A program made the position numbers and the translations under genes. From JALYTY01 sp964546935 (lineage in GTDB: Bacteria > Vulcanimicrobiota > Vulcanimicrobiia > Vulcanimicrobiales > Vulcanimicrobiaceae), in the NCBI GenBank assembly GCA_964546935.1, contig CAZJLJ010000036.1, forward strand, positions 1-30,517: 30,517 nt of DNA. The letters are read 5' to 3'. Position 1 is the first letter of the stretch. Every line of letters begins with the position of its first letter. This document shows positions 1-7,983 of this stretch, in pieces. Below the pieces are notes generated by a model. It ran no database searches. It saw nothing but the letters and a program-made list of their open reading frames with translations, and was not told the DNA's origin.

Positions 1-2
1 TG

Positions 3-641
3 CAAGTAGCCATACGAATCTCCGAACGCTCGGTTCCCGCGTGGTGGTGGAGCGTGAAACGCACAACGGACCTCGTACTTGGTGTTGTGTTTTTCTCGCT
101 TGCCCTGCCCATCATCGCGATTGCCGCAGTTGGTATCGTACTCGTTACGGGCGGCTCTCCGTTTTATGCGCAGGAGCGGGTTGGACAATTCGGCCGTCGC
201 TTCAAGATGTACAAGTTGCGCACCATGGTTCGCAATGCGCACGAGTTGCGCGAGCAGTACATGCATTTAAATGAAGTCGACGGTCCGGTCTTCAAGATCC
301 GTAACGATCCGCGGCTTCATCCTCTCGGCGGTCTTTTACGGCGGACGAGTATCGACGAGCTGCCGAACCTCTTGAACGTTATCCTCGGCGACATCTCGCT
401 CGTTGGTCCTCGCCCGGCGCTTCCGTGCGAGATCGACCACTACGATTCGTACTCGCGCCGGCGCCTGCTCGTGCCGCAAGGCATTACGTGCTTCTGGCAG
501 ATCAACGGCCGCAGCGACGTCTCGTTCGAGCATTGGATGGAGCTGGACAACATCTACGTCGATACGTGGACGCCGCTAACCGACATCATGATTCTCGTAA
601 AGACCGTTCCCGCCGTACTTCGAAAGGACGGCGCGCATTAA
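3..641 (+). CDS. Polyprenyl-phosphate sugar-1-phosphate transferase (bacterial sugar transferase domain), probably 5'-partial
   Basis: Initiating enzyme of repeat-unit synthesis: transfers a sugar-1-phosphate from a nucleotide sugar to undecaprenyl phosphate at the inner membrane. The catalytic domain is complete. It has the entry motif KRTTDL, one hydrophobic segment just after it, then YAQERVGQFGRRFKMYKLRTM, a basic FKIRNDPR block, RRTSIDELPNLLNV, the GDISLVGPRPALP signature and GITCFWQINGRSDVSF. The reading frame is open to the left edge from base 3. The residues before KRTTDL (SVPAWWWSVKR) look like the Trp-containing linker seen ahead of this domain in long WbaP/WcaJ-type enzymes, so the gene probably continues upstream with N-terminal membrane helices. 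The alternative is a short PglC-like enzyme starting at GTG 54. Substrate cannot be read from the sequence. First gene of the + strand glycan series. Confidence 0.9.
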   Translation, partial: QVAIRISERSVPAWWWSVKRTTDLVLGVVFFSLALPIIAIAAVGIVLVTGGSPFYAQERVGQFGRRFKMYKLRTMVRNAHELREQYMHLNEVDGPVFKIRNDPRLHPLGGLLRRTSIDELPNLLNVILGDISLVGPRPALPCEIDHYDSYSRRRLLVPQGITCFWQINGRSDVSFEHWMELDNIYVDTWTPLTDIMILVKTVPAVLRKDGAH

Positions 642-717
642 GCCGCAACTTCGCGTAATCTCGCCGACCAGGTCAAGCCAGAAGCATCACGCGATCGCGG
701 GCTCGACGCTTTTCGTT

Positions 718-2262
718 ATGGCAGCAACTCTCGCGTCGACGATCTTCGGATTCCTACGTGAAGTCGTAAACGCGCGATATTATGGCACGCGGTGGGAGAT
801 GGACACGTTCCTCGCCGCGGCCACAATTCCGACGATACTGTTCGGCGTATTCAACGGCGCGCTCCTCAGCGCGCTCGTTCCCGTCTTTTCGGAATACATC
901 ACCCACGGACAAGATGAAGAAGCGTGGCGGCTTGCCAACACTATCATCAATCTGCTCGCGATCATTTTAACGGTCTGTGCGATCATAGGATGGATTCTTG
1001 CGCCGTATTACGTTCCGCTGATCGCGCACGGCTTTCCGAGTCCTCAAATGGGTGTTGCGGTCCACATGACGCGTGAGCTTATGCCGAGCATCGTTGCGGT
1101 CAGCTTGAGCGGCGTGCTCTCGGCGATGCTCAATGCCTACCACAAATTCCGAGCGGCTTCGATGATCGGCGTGGCAATCAACGCCGTTACAATCGGCGGC
1201 GTAATGCTGCTTAACCATCAATACGGGATATTCGCGCTTGTATACGGCACGCTTTGGGGACTGTTCGCGCAGCTTCTTGTTCAGTTGCCCTCATTTATCA
1301 AGATGGGGCGTTATCGGCCCATAATCGATCTTCGCCATCCCGGCTTGTTGCGAATTTGGACACTGCTCGGGCCGATCATCATTGGAAGTGCGGCCGGACA
1401 ACTCGCGATGTTCTTCGACCGGTTCTTCGCATCAACGCTTCCCCCGGGTTACATCGCGGGGATCAATTACGCGACGAAATTAGTAAACTTTCCGCAGCAG
1501 ATCTTTGCGGCAGCGATTGCAACGGTCATTTTTCCTCTCCTCGCCGCTCAATTTGCACGTGACAACCGTCGAGGCGTTGCGCGATCTGCGCTCACCGGTC
1601 TTCGCATCGTAAACTTCATTACGATTCCGTCGGTGTGCGCGCTCATCGTTCTTGCACGTCCGATGGTGGAAACACTCTTTGAACGGGGTACGTTCGGACC
1701 AGCCGCAACGAACCTGACGGCTGAGCTGTTGCCGTACGCGGCTATCGGGCTTATCGCACTTGCTGCAAACGTTGTTTTGACGCGCTGTTGCTTCGCCTGT
1801 AAAGAGACAGGTATACCTGTTGCCATTTCCATCATCACGGTTGTCCTCAACGTGCTTCTCTCGATGTTGTGGTTGCCGACACTCGGCGGGCGCGGGCTTC
1901 TGCTTGCCAATAGCGTTAGCCAAATGGTTCAGGCTGTGCTCTTACTCGCTCTCGTCGCCCGTCTCGTCCGTGGTGTCGATTGGGGCGCGCTCACGTTGTC
2001 AACTGGGAAAATAGCGCTCGCATCATTGGCGATGTATGCGGCGCTTCAATGGATTCGCGCCCTTGGCGTTCATACTGATGCCACGTTAGCATCGCGTTTC
2101 TGGTATCTTTTCGGGCAGATTATGATCGGCAGCGCCGTGTTTATTGCTGTGGCTCGCCTCCTTAACGTGGAAGAGTTAGAGCTCGCATGGAAGACGATCG
2201 TAGCGAAGTTTGAAAAACACGTCCTTGCTCCGCCGGAGAACCGAGAGGCGCCGATCGCATGA
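718..2262 (+). CDS. murJ: MurJ/MviN-family lipid-linked oligosaccharide flippase
   Basis: Integral membrane transporter of the MOP superfamily that flips lipid-linked precursors across the inner membrane. The N-terminus carries the family pattern FGFLREVVNARYYGT, DTFLAAATIP and GALLSALVPVFSEY, and hydrophobic segments continue through 514 residues, consistent with about 14 helices. The ATG used here has no clear ribosome binding site and leaves helix 1 short compared with MurJ proteins. The same frame is open back to about base 601 and reads HHAIAGSTLFV just before the ATG, so the true start is probably upstream. There is no NTG codon in that stretch; ATT 637, preceded by AAAGGA at 623-628, is a candidate. 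The 3' end overlaps the next gene by ATGA. Within a glycan locus it may export the polysaccharide unit rather than, or as well as, lipid II. Confidence 0.9.
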   Translation: MAATLASTIFGFLREVVNARYYGTRWEMDTFLAAATIPTILFGVFNGALLSALVPVFSEYITHGQDEEAWRLANTIINLLAIILTVCAIIGWILAPYYVPLIAHGFPSPQMGVAVHMTRELMPSIVAVSLSGVLSAMLNAYHKFRAASMIGVAINAVTIGGVMLLNHQYGIFALVYGTLWGLFAQLLVQLPSFIKMGRYRPIIDLRHPGLLRIWTLLGPIIIGSAAGQLAMFFDRFFASTLPPGYIAGINYATKLVNFPQQIFAAAIATVIFPLLAAQFARDNRRGVARSALTGLRIVNFITIPSVCALIVLARPMVETLFERGTFGPAATNLTAELLPYAAIGLIALAANVVLTRCCFACKETGIPVAISIITVVLNVLLSMLWLPTLGGRGLLLANSVSQMVQAVLLLALVARLVRGVDWGALTLSTGKIALASLAMYAALQWIRALGVHTDATLASRFWYLFGQIMIGSAVFIAVARLLNVEELELAWKTIVAKFEKHVLAPPENREAPIA

Positions 2263-4289
2263 TACAGCGGCGTAGCGCACCGGATCTCCCGAAACCGAAA
2301 TACTCGGTGATTATTCCCGCATATAACGAGGAACGACGCATTGAGAAGACGCTGAGCGATTTCACCGATCGCTTTTCGGATTCGGAATTAATCGTCGTAC
2401 TCAACGGGTGCAAGGACGACACGAAGGGCGTCGTCGCGAAGTTTCGGTCAACGCACCCGAATGTTCACATGGTGGAGATTCCTGACGCGATTGGCAAAGG
2501 CGGAGCGGTTCGCGCCGGCTTTCTTCTCGCCCGCGCGGACCTCGTCGGATACGTTGACGCGGACGGCTCTACACCGGCAGCCGAAATGCGAAGACTATTC
2601 GACGCAATCGGCGACTACGATGGGATCATCGGTTCGCGGTGGATGCCCGGTTCCCACGTCGAAATCGAACAGCCGTTGCGTAGACGCATTGCAAGCCGAT
2701 GTTTCAATTCGCTCGTTCGACTCTTCTTTGGTTTGCGATATGCGGACACGCAGTGCGGAGCGAAAGTCTTTCGAGCAGAGAGTCTTCGAAAAGTTATGGG
2801 GCACATGGAAACGTCGAATTTGGCATTTGACGTGGACTTGCTCTTTGCAATGCGGAAGGCCGGCTTTCGCGTCGCCGAAGAGCCTACGCACTGGATCGAC
2901 GCGCACGGCTCAAGTATAGCGCTTGTGTCGGCATCGCTGCGCATGCTTGCGGCATTGCTACGCTTGAGGCTTGGAAACTCTGCGCTGCGACTCGTGGTCC
3001 CGCTTTTCGATCGTTGGTTCCCTACCGCGCCCGTCGTGCTTCACGATCGACTGCGCATTCTGCTCTTGAACTGGCGAGATCCGAAGCACCCGCAAGCGGG
3101 CGGCGCCGAGATGTTTCTATTCGAGCAGGCAAAGCATTGGATCGCCTGGGGACATGAAGTCGAATGTATCACCGCCGGATTCCCCGGCGCTCCAGAACGT
3201 GAAAACGTGAACGGCGTCCAAGTGCGACGTGTTGGCAATGCCGCAACCGTATACGCTGCTGTTCCGTGGACGTACGTTCGTGAGTGTCGCGATCGTTTTG
3301 ACGTGCTGATCGATGCAGAAAACGGCATCCCCTTTTTCTCGCCGCTGTTTTCGCTCAAGCCGAAAGTCTGCGTGATGCATCATGTCCATCGCGAAGTATT
3401 TCGTAAGCACTTGCCGTGGTATCTCGCCCGGCCTCTGATCTGGTGCGAAGAGAAGCTTATGCCATTCATTTATCGCAACACTATCTTTGTCGCCGTATCA
3501 GAGGACACCCGAGACGAAATGCGCCGACTGGGTATGTCGAAGCGCCATATCGGGCTTGTATACAACGGAGTCGACAGCTCTTTGGAGCCAAGCGGCAAGG
3601 ACACGCGACCTACGGTTATCTACCTCGGACGGCTGAAGCGCTATAAGCGTGTGGACCACTTGATTCGCGAGTTCGTAACTGTGTTAGAACATCTACCCGA
3701 GGCGCGCCTAGAAATTGCTGGTGATGGTGATGCCTTGCCATCGCTGCGTGCGCTCGTCGCAGAGCTTGGAATCGAAGACGCCGTGACGTTTCACGGCTAC
3801 GTGGATGACGAATGCAAACGGAAGTTGCTGCAACGTGCATGGGTTTTTGTGAATCCGTCCGAGATGGAAGGCTGGGGCATTTCCGTAATCGAGGCCAACG
3901 CATGTGCTACGCCGGCGATTAGTTACGACGTTCCCGGCTTGCGCGAAGCGATCGTTGACGGCGTGAGCGGTCTGCTTGTTCCTGACTCTGAAGCGCTTTC
4001 GACTTCGATTATACGGGTGCTTTCAGACGAAAAGCTTCGCGAAAAACTCGCGTTTGGAGCCGTTTCCCGCGCGGGAGCGTTTTCGTGGGAATCATCGGCG
4101 CGAAACATGCTCAATGAGCTCATGCGTGCAATCGTCGGAAGCGAGATTAAGTCGGTGGACTTAGATGAAGACTGGACGCTCGTGGGCGGACACGCGCGCC
4201 GAGCAATGCCGGCGTACCGCTTGAGCAGCCGTATGATGCTTCGCCCCCCGGAATCAGAGCAATCGCCGCTGTCGGTGTTGCCGAGGTGA
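2259..4289 (+). CDS. Bifunctional fusion: GT2 (DPM-like) plus GT4 glycosyltransferase
   Basis: Two complete glycosyltransferase domains in one 676-residue chain. Residues about 14-245 are a GT-A, family 2 domain of the dolichyl-phosphate-mannose-synthase style: YSVIIPAYNEERRIEKTL, VLNGCKDDT, IGKGGAVRAGF, the metal site VDADGS (99-104), GSRWMPG and TQCGAKVFR (164-171). There are no C-terminal transmembrane helices on this domain. Residues about 265-630 are a GT-B, family 4 domain: RILLLNWRDPKHPQAGGAEMF, YNGVDSS, YLGRLKRYKRVDHLI, ARLEIAGDGD and the donor-site EX7E motif E537 to E545 within EMEGWGISVIEA. It probably adds sugars to the growing lipid-linked unit on the cytoplasmic face, perhaps two consecutive ones. 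ATG overlaps the murJ stop (ATGA), indicating translational coupling. I see no frameshift between the domains. Confidence 0.88.
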   Translation: MIQRRSAPDLPKPKYSVIIPAYNEERRIEKTLSDFTDRFSDSELIVVLNGCKDDTKGVVAKFRSTHPNVHMVEIPDAIGKGGAVRAGFLLARADLVGYVDADGSTPAAEMRRLFDAIGDYDGIIGSRWMPGSHVEIEQPLRRRIASRCFNSLVRLFFGLRYADTQCGAKVFRAESLRKVMGHMETSNLAFDVDLLFAMRKAGFRVAEEPTHWIDAHGSSIALVSASLRMLAALLRLRLGNSALRLVVPLFDRWFPTAPVVLHDRLRILLLNWRDPKHPQAGGAEMFLFEQAKHWIAWGHEVECITAGFPGAPERENVNGVQVRRVGNAATVYAAVPWTYVRECRDRFDVLIDAENGIPFFSPLFSLKPKVCVMHHVHREVFRKHLPWYLARPLIWCEEKLMPFIYRNTIFVAVSEDTRDEMRRLGMSKRHIGLVYNGVDSSLEPSGKDTRPTVIYLGRLKRYKRVDHLIREFVTVLEHLPEARLEIAGDGDALPSLRALVAELGIEDAVTFHGYVDDECKRKLLQRAWVFVNPSEMEGWGISVIEANACATPAISYDVPGLREAIVDGVSGLLVPDSEALSTSIIRVLSDEKLREKLAFGAVSRAGAFSWESSARNMLNELMRAIVGSEIKSVDLDEDWTLVGGHARRAMPAYRLSSRMMLRPPESEQSPLSVLPR

Positions 4290-4296
4290 TCTGCAC

Positions 4297-5097
4297 GTGC
4301 TGATCGGTCGAGAGATGTCGGGCGAGGTGCGCTATCTGCTGCGGCGCGCTTCGGACGAGCTGGAGGTTCATTCGAGCTCCGGCGTTTTCGAGCGGCTGGC
4401 CGGTCCCTATGTCTCGATCTTCGGCGTACCTGAAATTGGAGCACAGGTTCGCGTTTCGCACGCGGTCCGTGCCGTACCACGCGATGCGCGCCGGATCCTC
4501 GACGTCGGATGCGGGCCAGGGCTGTTACTCGGAGCGTTACGCTCACGATTTCCCCAAGGGGAGATTGTTGGCATTGAAATCGACCCTGCTGCGGCGAGTG
4601 TTGCGACGCATATTCATCCGCAATGCACAATCGTTACGGGTGACTTCGTCGCAGAGGCGGTCAATTTTTCAGGCTTCGACGCAGTGTGCAACGTCGACGT
4701 GATGGAGCATATCGCGGAATCGGACGTGCTGCCGTTCATGCAACGCCTGCTGCAAACACTCCGTCCAGGCGGTACTTTGGTGATGCACGTACCCGCGACG
4801 ATGCAGCGGCGTCATTTCAAGCGGTTTCTAACGTGGGAGCATCACGATCATGAACGCGAGGGCTTCTCTAAGGATGAGCTCATTGCGTTGGTTCGTGAAG
4901 CTGGCTTTGCGAGCGTAGCACTGTCGGGAACTTTCGGTTATTGGGGATCACTTGCGTGGGAGCTCAACATGCTCGTTGCGGGTAATCCGGTACAGGCGTT
5001 GGTTTATCCGCCCACGCTAGTGCTCGCGGCGCTGGATTCTTGGACGAAATCCGCCCACTACAACGGCTGGCTTCTTACGGCGGTGCGCCCCACATAG
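4297..5097 (+). CDS. Class I SAM-dependent methyltransferase
   Basis: Predicted cytoplasmic methyltransferase of the UbiG/Methyltransf_23 style, 266 residues. SAM-binding motif I is ILDVGCGPGLLLGAL (D69 to G75), followed by an acidic residue after strand 2 (GIEIDPAAA), a motif-III-like FDAVCNVDVMEHI and LRPGGTLVMHVPA. The GTG start has a good ribosome binding site (GAGGTGAT at 4283-4290); ATG 4315 is an alternative six codons in. Being 7 bp behind the fusion glycosyltransferase, it may O-methylate a sugar of the polysaccharide or cap its non-reducing end, but the substrate is not shown by the sequence. Confidence 0.85.
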   Translation: MLIGREMSGEVRYLLRRASDELEVHSSSGVFERLAGPYVSIFGVPEIGAQVRVSHAVRAVPRDARRILDVGCGPGLLLGALRSRFPQGEIVGIEIDPAAASVATHIHPQCTIVTGDFVAEAVNFSGFDAVCNVDVMEHIAESDVLPFMQRLLQTLRPGGTLVMHVPATMQRRHFKRFLTWEHHDHEREGFSKDELIALVREAGFASVALSGTFGYWGSLAWELNMLVAGNPVQALVYPPTLVLAALDSWTKSAHYNGWLLTAVRPT

Positions 5098-5177
5098 CCG
5101 TGATTTACTTTCGAATTCAACTTTCGCATGAAATTGGCAGGTTTTCATATCTGTTTGCCCAACCGGGCTAACCGCCC
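5098..5177 (+). other. 80-bp intergenic gap, possible promoter region for the amino-sugar genes
   Basis: The widest gap between co-oriented genes in the left part of the locus, and visibly richer in A/T than its flanks (e.g. TTTACTTTCGAATTC, TTTTCATATCTG). It may hold a promoter for the dehydrogenase-aminotransferase pair downstream. I could not find a convincing -35/-10 pair with correct spacing (TTGGCA at 5134-5139 lacks a -10 partner). A weak GCCC-AACC-GGGC hairpin lies close to the start codon. Confidence 0.3.
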
Positions 5178-6233
5178 ATGAATTCAAACAAAAGCGCGCG
5201 CCGTTTTGGCGTCGGCATCGTTGGTTTTGGCTACTGGGGCCCCAACCTTGTGCGGAATTTTTCCGAAGCAGACACCTTTGACGTCCGCTCGATCTGTGAT
5301 AAGTCCGATGCGCGCCTGTCAAATGCTGCGCGTCGCTATCCCCACATCGATCGAACCGCATCGTTTGACGAACTTTGTTCCCGCCCCGACATCGATCTCG
5401 TCGCCATCGCGACTCCTATCAGCAGTCACTTTCCTCTAGCGAAAGCGGCGTTGCTGGCCGGCAAAGATGTCTTCGTCGAGAAGCCCCTGTGCACGACCGC
5501 GGCCGAGGCCGCCGAACTTCGCGAACTTGCAGAGCAGCGGGGCCGCAAGATCTTTGTAGACCACACGTTCGTATACAATCCGGCGGTTAGAAAGATGCGC
5601 GAACTCGTAAAGTCGTCGCAGTTTGGTCGCCCGTTGTATTACGACTCGGTTCGCGCGAACTTGGGTTTATTTCAGAGCGACTTCAATGTACTCTGGGACC
5701 TCGCTCCTCACGATCTGTCAATTCTCGACTACGTCATGGATGGCGCCGTACCCCAAACGGTGAGCTGCGTTGGAGTGGCTCACTTCGGAGAACGGCAGAA
5801 CCTTGCATATCTATCGCTAGTCTATGCAGGCGGATTTATCGCACACTGTCATCTCAGCTGGCTCGCACCCGTGAAGATTCGCCAAGTGATCTTCGGCGGC
5901 TCAAAGCAATTCTTGCTGTACGATGATAACAACCCAGCGGAGCGAGTCCGATTGTACGATAAGGGTGTCGATATCGCCAGCGAAAGCGATGGAAGGCGCG
6001 ATATTGAGCGCGTCCAGTATCGGGTGGGCGATATGAATGCGCCATTCGTTTCGAATGAAGAAGCGTTAAAGATCGAAGTTGAGCACATCGCTGCATGTTA
6101 TCGCGGCGAGCAACAGCCGATTACGGGTATCTCTGCGGGCGAAAACATCGTTAGAATTTTGGAATTGGCGGAGCGGTCTATGAACGATGACGGAAGCCCG
6201 CAGTTCCTAGACGCCAAGACACTGCAGGTTTAG
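5178..6233 (+). CDS. Gfo/Idh/MocA-family NAD(P)-dependent sugar oxidoreductase
   Basis: 351-residue dehydrogenase. The Rossmann motif is VGIVGFGYWGPNLVRNF near the N-terminus; the family signature VEKPL places the catalytic lysine at K102; the active-site segment WDLAPHDLSILDY gives D174 and H178. The GYWGPNLVRNF form is common in enzymes paired with sugar aminotransferases (WlbA/WbpB-like), which oxidise C3 of a UDP-hexose derivative before transamination. The DegT-type aminotransferase follows 25 bp downstream, supporting a 3-keto to 3-amino sugar pathway. The exact nucleotide sugar is inference. No N-acetyltransferase of the WbpD type is present in this window. Confidence 0.88.
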   Translation: MNSNKSARRFGVGIVGFGYWGPNLVRNFSEADTFDVRSICDKSDARLSNAARRYPHIDRTASFDELCSRPDIDLVAIATPISSHFPLAKAALLAGKDVFVEKPLCTTAAEAAELRELAEQRGRKIFVDHTFVYNPAVRKMRELVKSSQFGRPLYYDSVRANLGLFQSDFNVLWDLAPHDLSILDYVMDGAVPQTVSCVGVAHFGERQNLAYLSLVYAGGFIAHCHLSWLAPVKIRQVIFGGSKQFLLYDDNNPAERVRLYDKGVDIASESDGRRDIERVQYRVGDMNAPFVSNEEALKIEVEHIAACYRGEQQPITGISAGENIVRILELAERSMNDDGSPQFLDAKTLQV

Positions 6234-6258
6234 AAACTTACCGCTACTCGAGAAGGTT

Positions 6259-7362
6259 ATGATTCGATTTGTTGATTTAGGGCGCCAGTATAACGCTATT
6301 AAGCCGGAAGTAGACGCCGCGATGCAGGCCGTGCTCGATCGAACGGCGTTTATTCTTGGAGAGCCGGTCTCGACGTTTGAACGCGAATTCGCAGAGTACT
6401 GTGGCACAAAGTATTGCGTCGGCGTGGCAAACGGTACGGACGCTTTGGAGATAGCGCTAGCGGCGATGGACGTTGGGCCTGGCGACGAAGTGATCGTTCC
6501 GGCCAACACCTTCATTGCTACCGCGCTTGGTGCGTCGCATCTGGGCGCGAAGGTTGTCCCGGTCGACGTAGATCCGGTCACGAAGCTCCTCACGGCTGAT
6601 ACGGTCTTTCCCGCGATCACGGATCGAACGAAAGTTATTATAGCGGTTCATCTTTTCGGAAAACCGGTCGACCTCGATCCGCTTCTCGCGCTGGCAAAAT
6701 CGCGTGGTATTTTTGTTCTCGAGGATACGGCGCAAGCGCACGGTGCTCGCTATAAAGGAAGGCGCGTAGGTTCATTCGGTGCGGCAAGCGCGTTCAGCTT
6801 TTACCCGGGGAAAAATCTGGGTGCCTATGGAGACGGTGGCGCAATTACGACGAACGATGACGATATCGCTCGTCGAGTTAGGCTTCTTCGCGATCTGGGA
6901 CAAGAGCGAAAATACGTTCACGTCATCAAAGGATATAACAGCCGTCTCGACGGCCTTCAGGCGGCGGTGCTTTCCGTGAAGCTGCGCCACCTCGATGCAT
7001 GGAACGAGCGGCGTCGTGAGATTGCCAAGATATACGATGAGGAATTCGCGCGTGCGGGAATCGCGACCAATAGCGCGTCGCCGGGTGAGTCTGTGCATCA
7101 CTTATATTGTATCGAGGTCGATGATCGCGATGCTGTGATCGCCGCTCTGGATCGTGAATCGATCGGTTGCGGAATCCACTACCCGACACCAATTCATCTA
7201 CACGAGGCGTATGCGGATCTCGGCCTGAACGAAGGCGCGTTTCCGATTTCCGAACGATGGGCGAAACGGACGCTTTCGCTTCCAATGTACGCTGAGCTGA
7301 CGAACGAAGAAATCGATCACGTCGTTGCCGCGGTGAAAGCGGCAGTCGCAGTGAGCGTCTAA
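6259..7362 (+). CDS. DegT/DnrJ/EryC1/StrS-family PLP sugar aminotransferase
   Basis: 367-residue PLP enzyme that aminates a keto-sugar nucleotide using glutamate or a similar donor. Landmarks: N-terminal MIRFVDLGRQYNAIKPEV, GVANGTDALEIAL, PANTFIATALG, VLEDTAQAHGARYKGRRVGSFG, and FSFYPGKNLGAYGDGGA with the Schiff-base lysine at K185. The C-terminal HYPTPIHLHEAY segment is typical of the family. A good ribosome binding site (GAGAAGG) precedes the ATG. It should work with the upstream Gfo/Idh/MocA enzyme to make an amino sugar for the glycan. Position of amination (C3 favoured because of the partner) is inferred. Confidence 0.93.
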   Translation: MIRFVDLGRQYNAIKPEVDAAMQAVLDRTAFILGEPVSTFEREFAEYCGTKYCVGVANGTDALEIALAAMDVGPGDEVIVPANTFIATALGASHLGAKVVPVDVDPVTKLLTADTVFPAITDRTKVIIAVHLFGKPVDLDPLLALAKSRGIFVLEDTAQAHGARYKGRRVGSFGAASAFSFYPGKNLGAYGDGGAITTNDDDIARRVRLLRDLGQERKYVHVIKGYNSRLDGLQAAVLSVKLRHLDAWNERRREIAKIYDEEFARAGIATNSASPGESVHHLYCIEVDDRDAVIAALDRESIGCGIHYPTPIHLHEAYADLGLNEGAFPISERWAKRTLSLPMYAELTNEEIDHVVAAVKAAVAVSV

Positions 7363-7377
7363 GGTCCGTCGACCCAA

Positions 7378-7983
7378 ATGGAACGGCCGTCTCGGTTCAT
7401 CGTGCTTTGCCGACATGGCGCCACGGAGTTCAATCGAGACGGCCGTTTTCTTTCGTATCTCGATCCGTCGCTGACGAGCGAGGGCCGGGATCAAGCGATT
7501 GCCTTGCGACCCTTGTTATCCGCGCTGAATTTACAACGCGCGTACGTTAGCCCGATGCTACGCTGTCGCGAGACACTCACACTTGCGGCACCAGATCTGC
7601 CGTTTGATGTCGTAGACGAACTGCGTGAAGTGAATTTTGGCGCATGGGAGGGTAGGACGCTTTCTCAGATCGAGCGTGACGACCCGTATGGGGCTGCTCG
7701 CCGCGTGGCGTCACCGGTCGACTTTAGGCCGCCAGGTGGCGAGAGCTTTGAGGACGTTGCCGTACGCCTGCGTGAATTTGAACAGCGACGCGTTGCGGTA
7801 GATCGCGTCCTCATCGTAGCGCATCGAGGAACGCTTGCCGTCCTCGAACGGATGCTGCGCGGACTGCCGCTCGATTATCGCGATGTTCCGGCGATCGATC
7901 CGGCAGGGTTCCGTGTCATTCCGTCAAGTGACGTTCCCGGCCATGTCCGGCCTTCCGAATCCTCGAAGACCTCGCTCCAGTAG
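7378..7983 (+). CDS. Histidine phosphatase superfamily protein (phosphoglycerate-mutase-like)
   Basis: 201-residue branch-1 histidine phosphatase. The catalytic RHG motif is at R12-H13-G14 (LCRHGATEFNRDGR), the second arginine region at SPMLRCRETL, an acidic EVNFGAWEGRTL segment, and the second histidine at H149 (IVAHRGTLAVLERM). These genes are commonly mis-called phosphoglycerate mutase; here, 15 bp after an aminotransferase in a glycan locus, dephosphorylation of a sugar phosphate is a reasonable guess. The conserved domain ends near residue 182; the last about 20 residues run antisense through the tail of the converging ATP-grasp gene and do not look like family sequence. Confidence 0.85.
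   Translation: MERPSRFIVLCRHGATEFNRDGRFLSYLDPSLTSEGRDQAIALRPLLSALNLQRAYVSPMLRCRETLTLAAPDLPFDVVDELREVNFGAWEGRTLSQIERDDPYGAARRVASPVDFRPPGGESFEDVAVRLREFEQRRVAVDRVLIVAHRGTLAVLERMLRGLPLDYRDVPAIDPAGFRVIPSSDVPGHVRPSESSKTSLQ

Noticed and set aside
5098..5177. Sigma-70 promoter with TTGGCA at 5134
   Set aside because: No -10-like hexamer lies at 16-18 bp from it; the only AT-rich box (CATATC) is 6 bp away.
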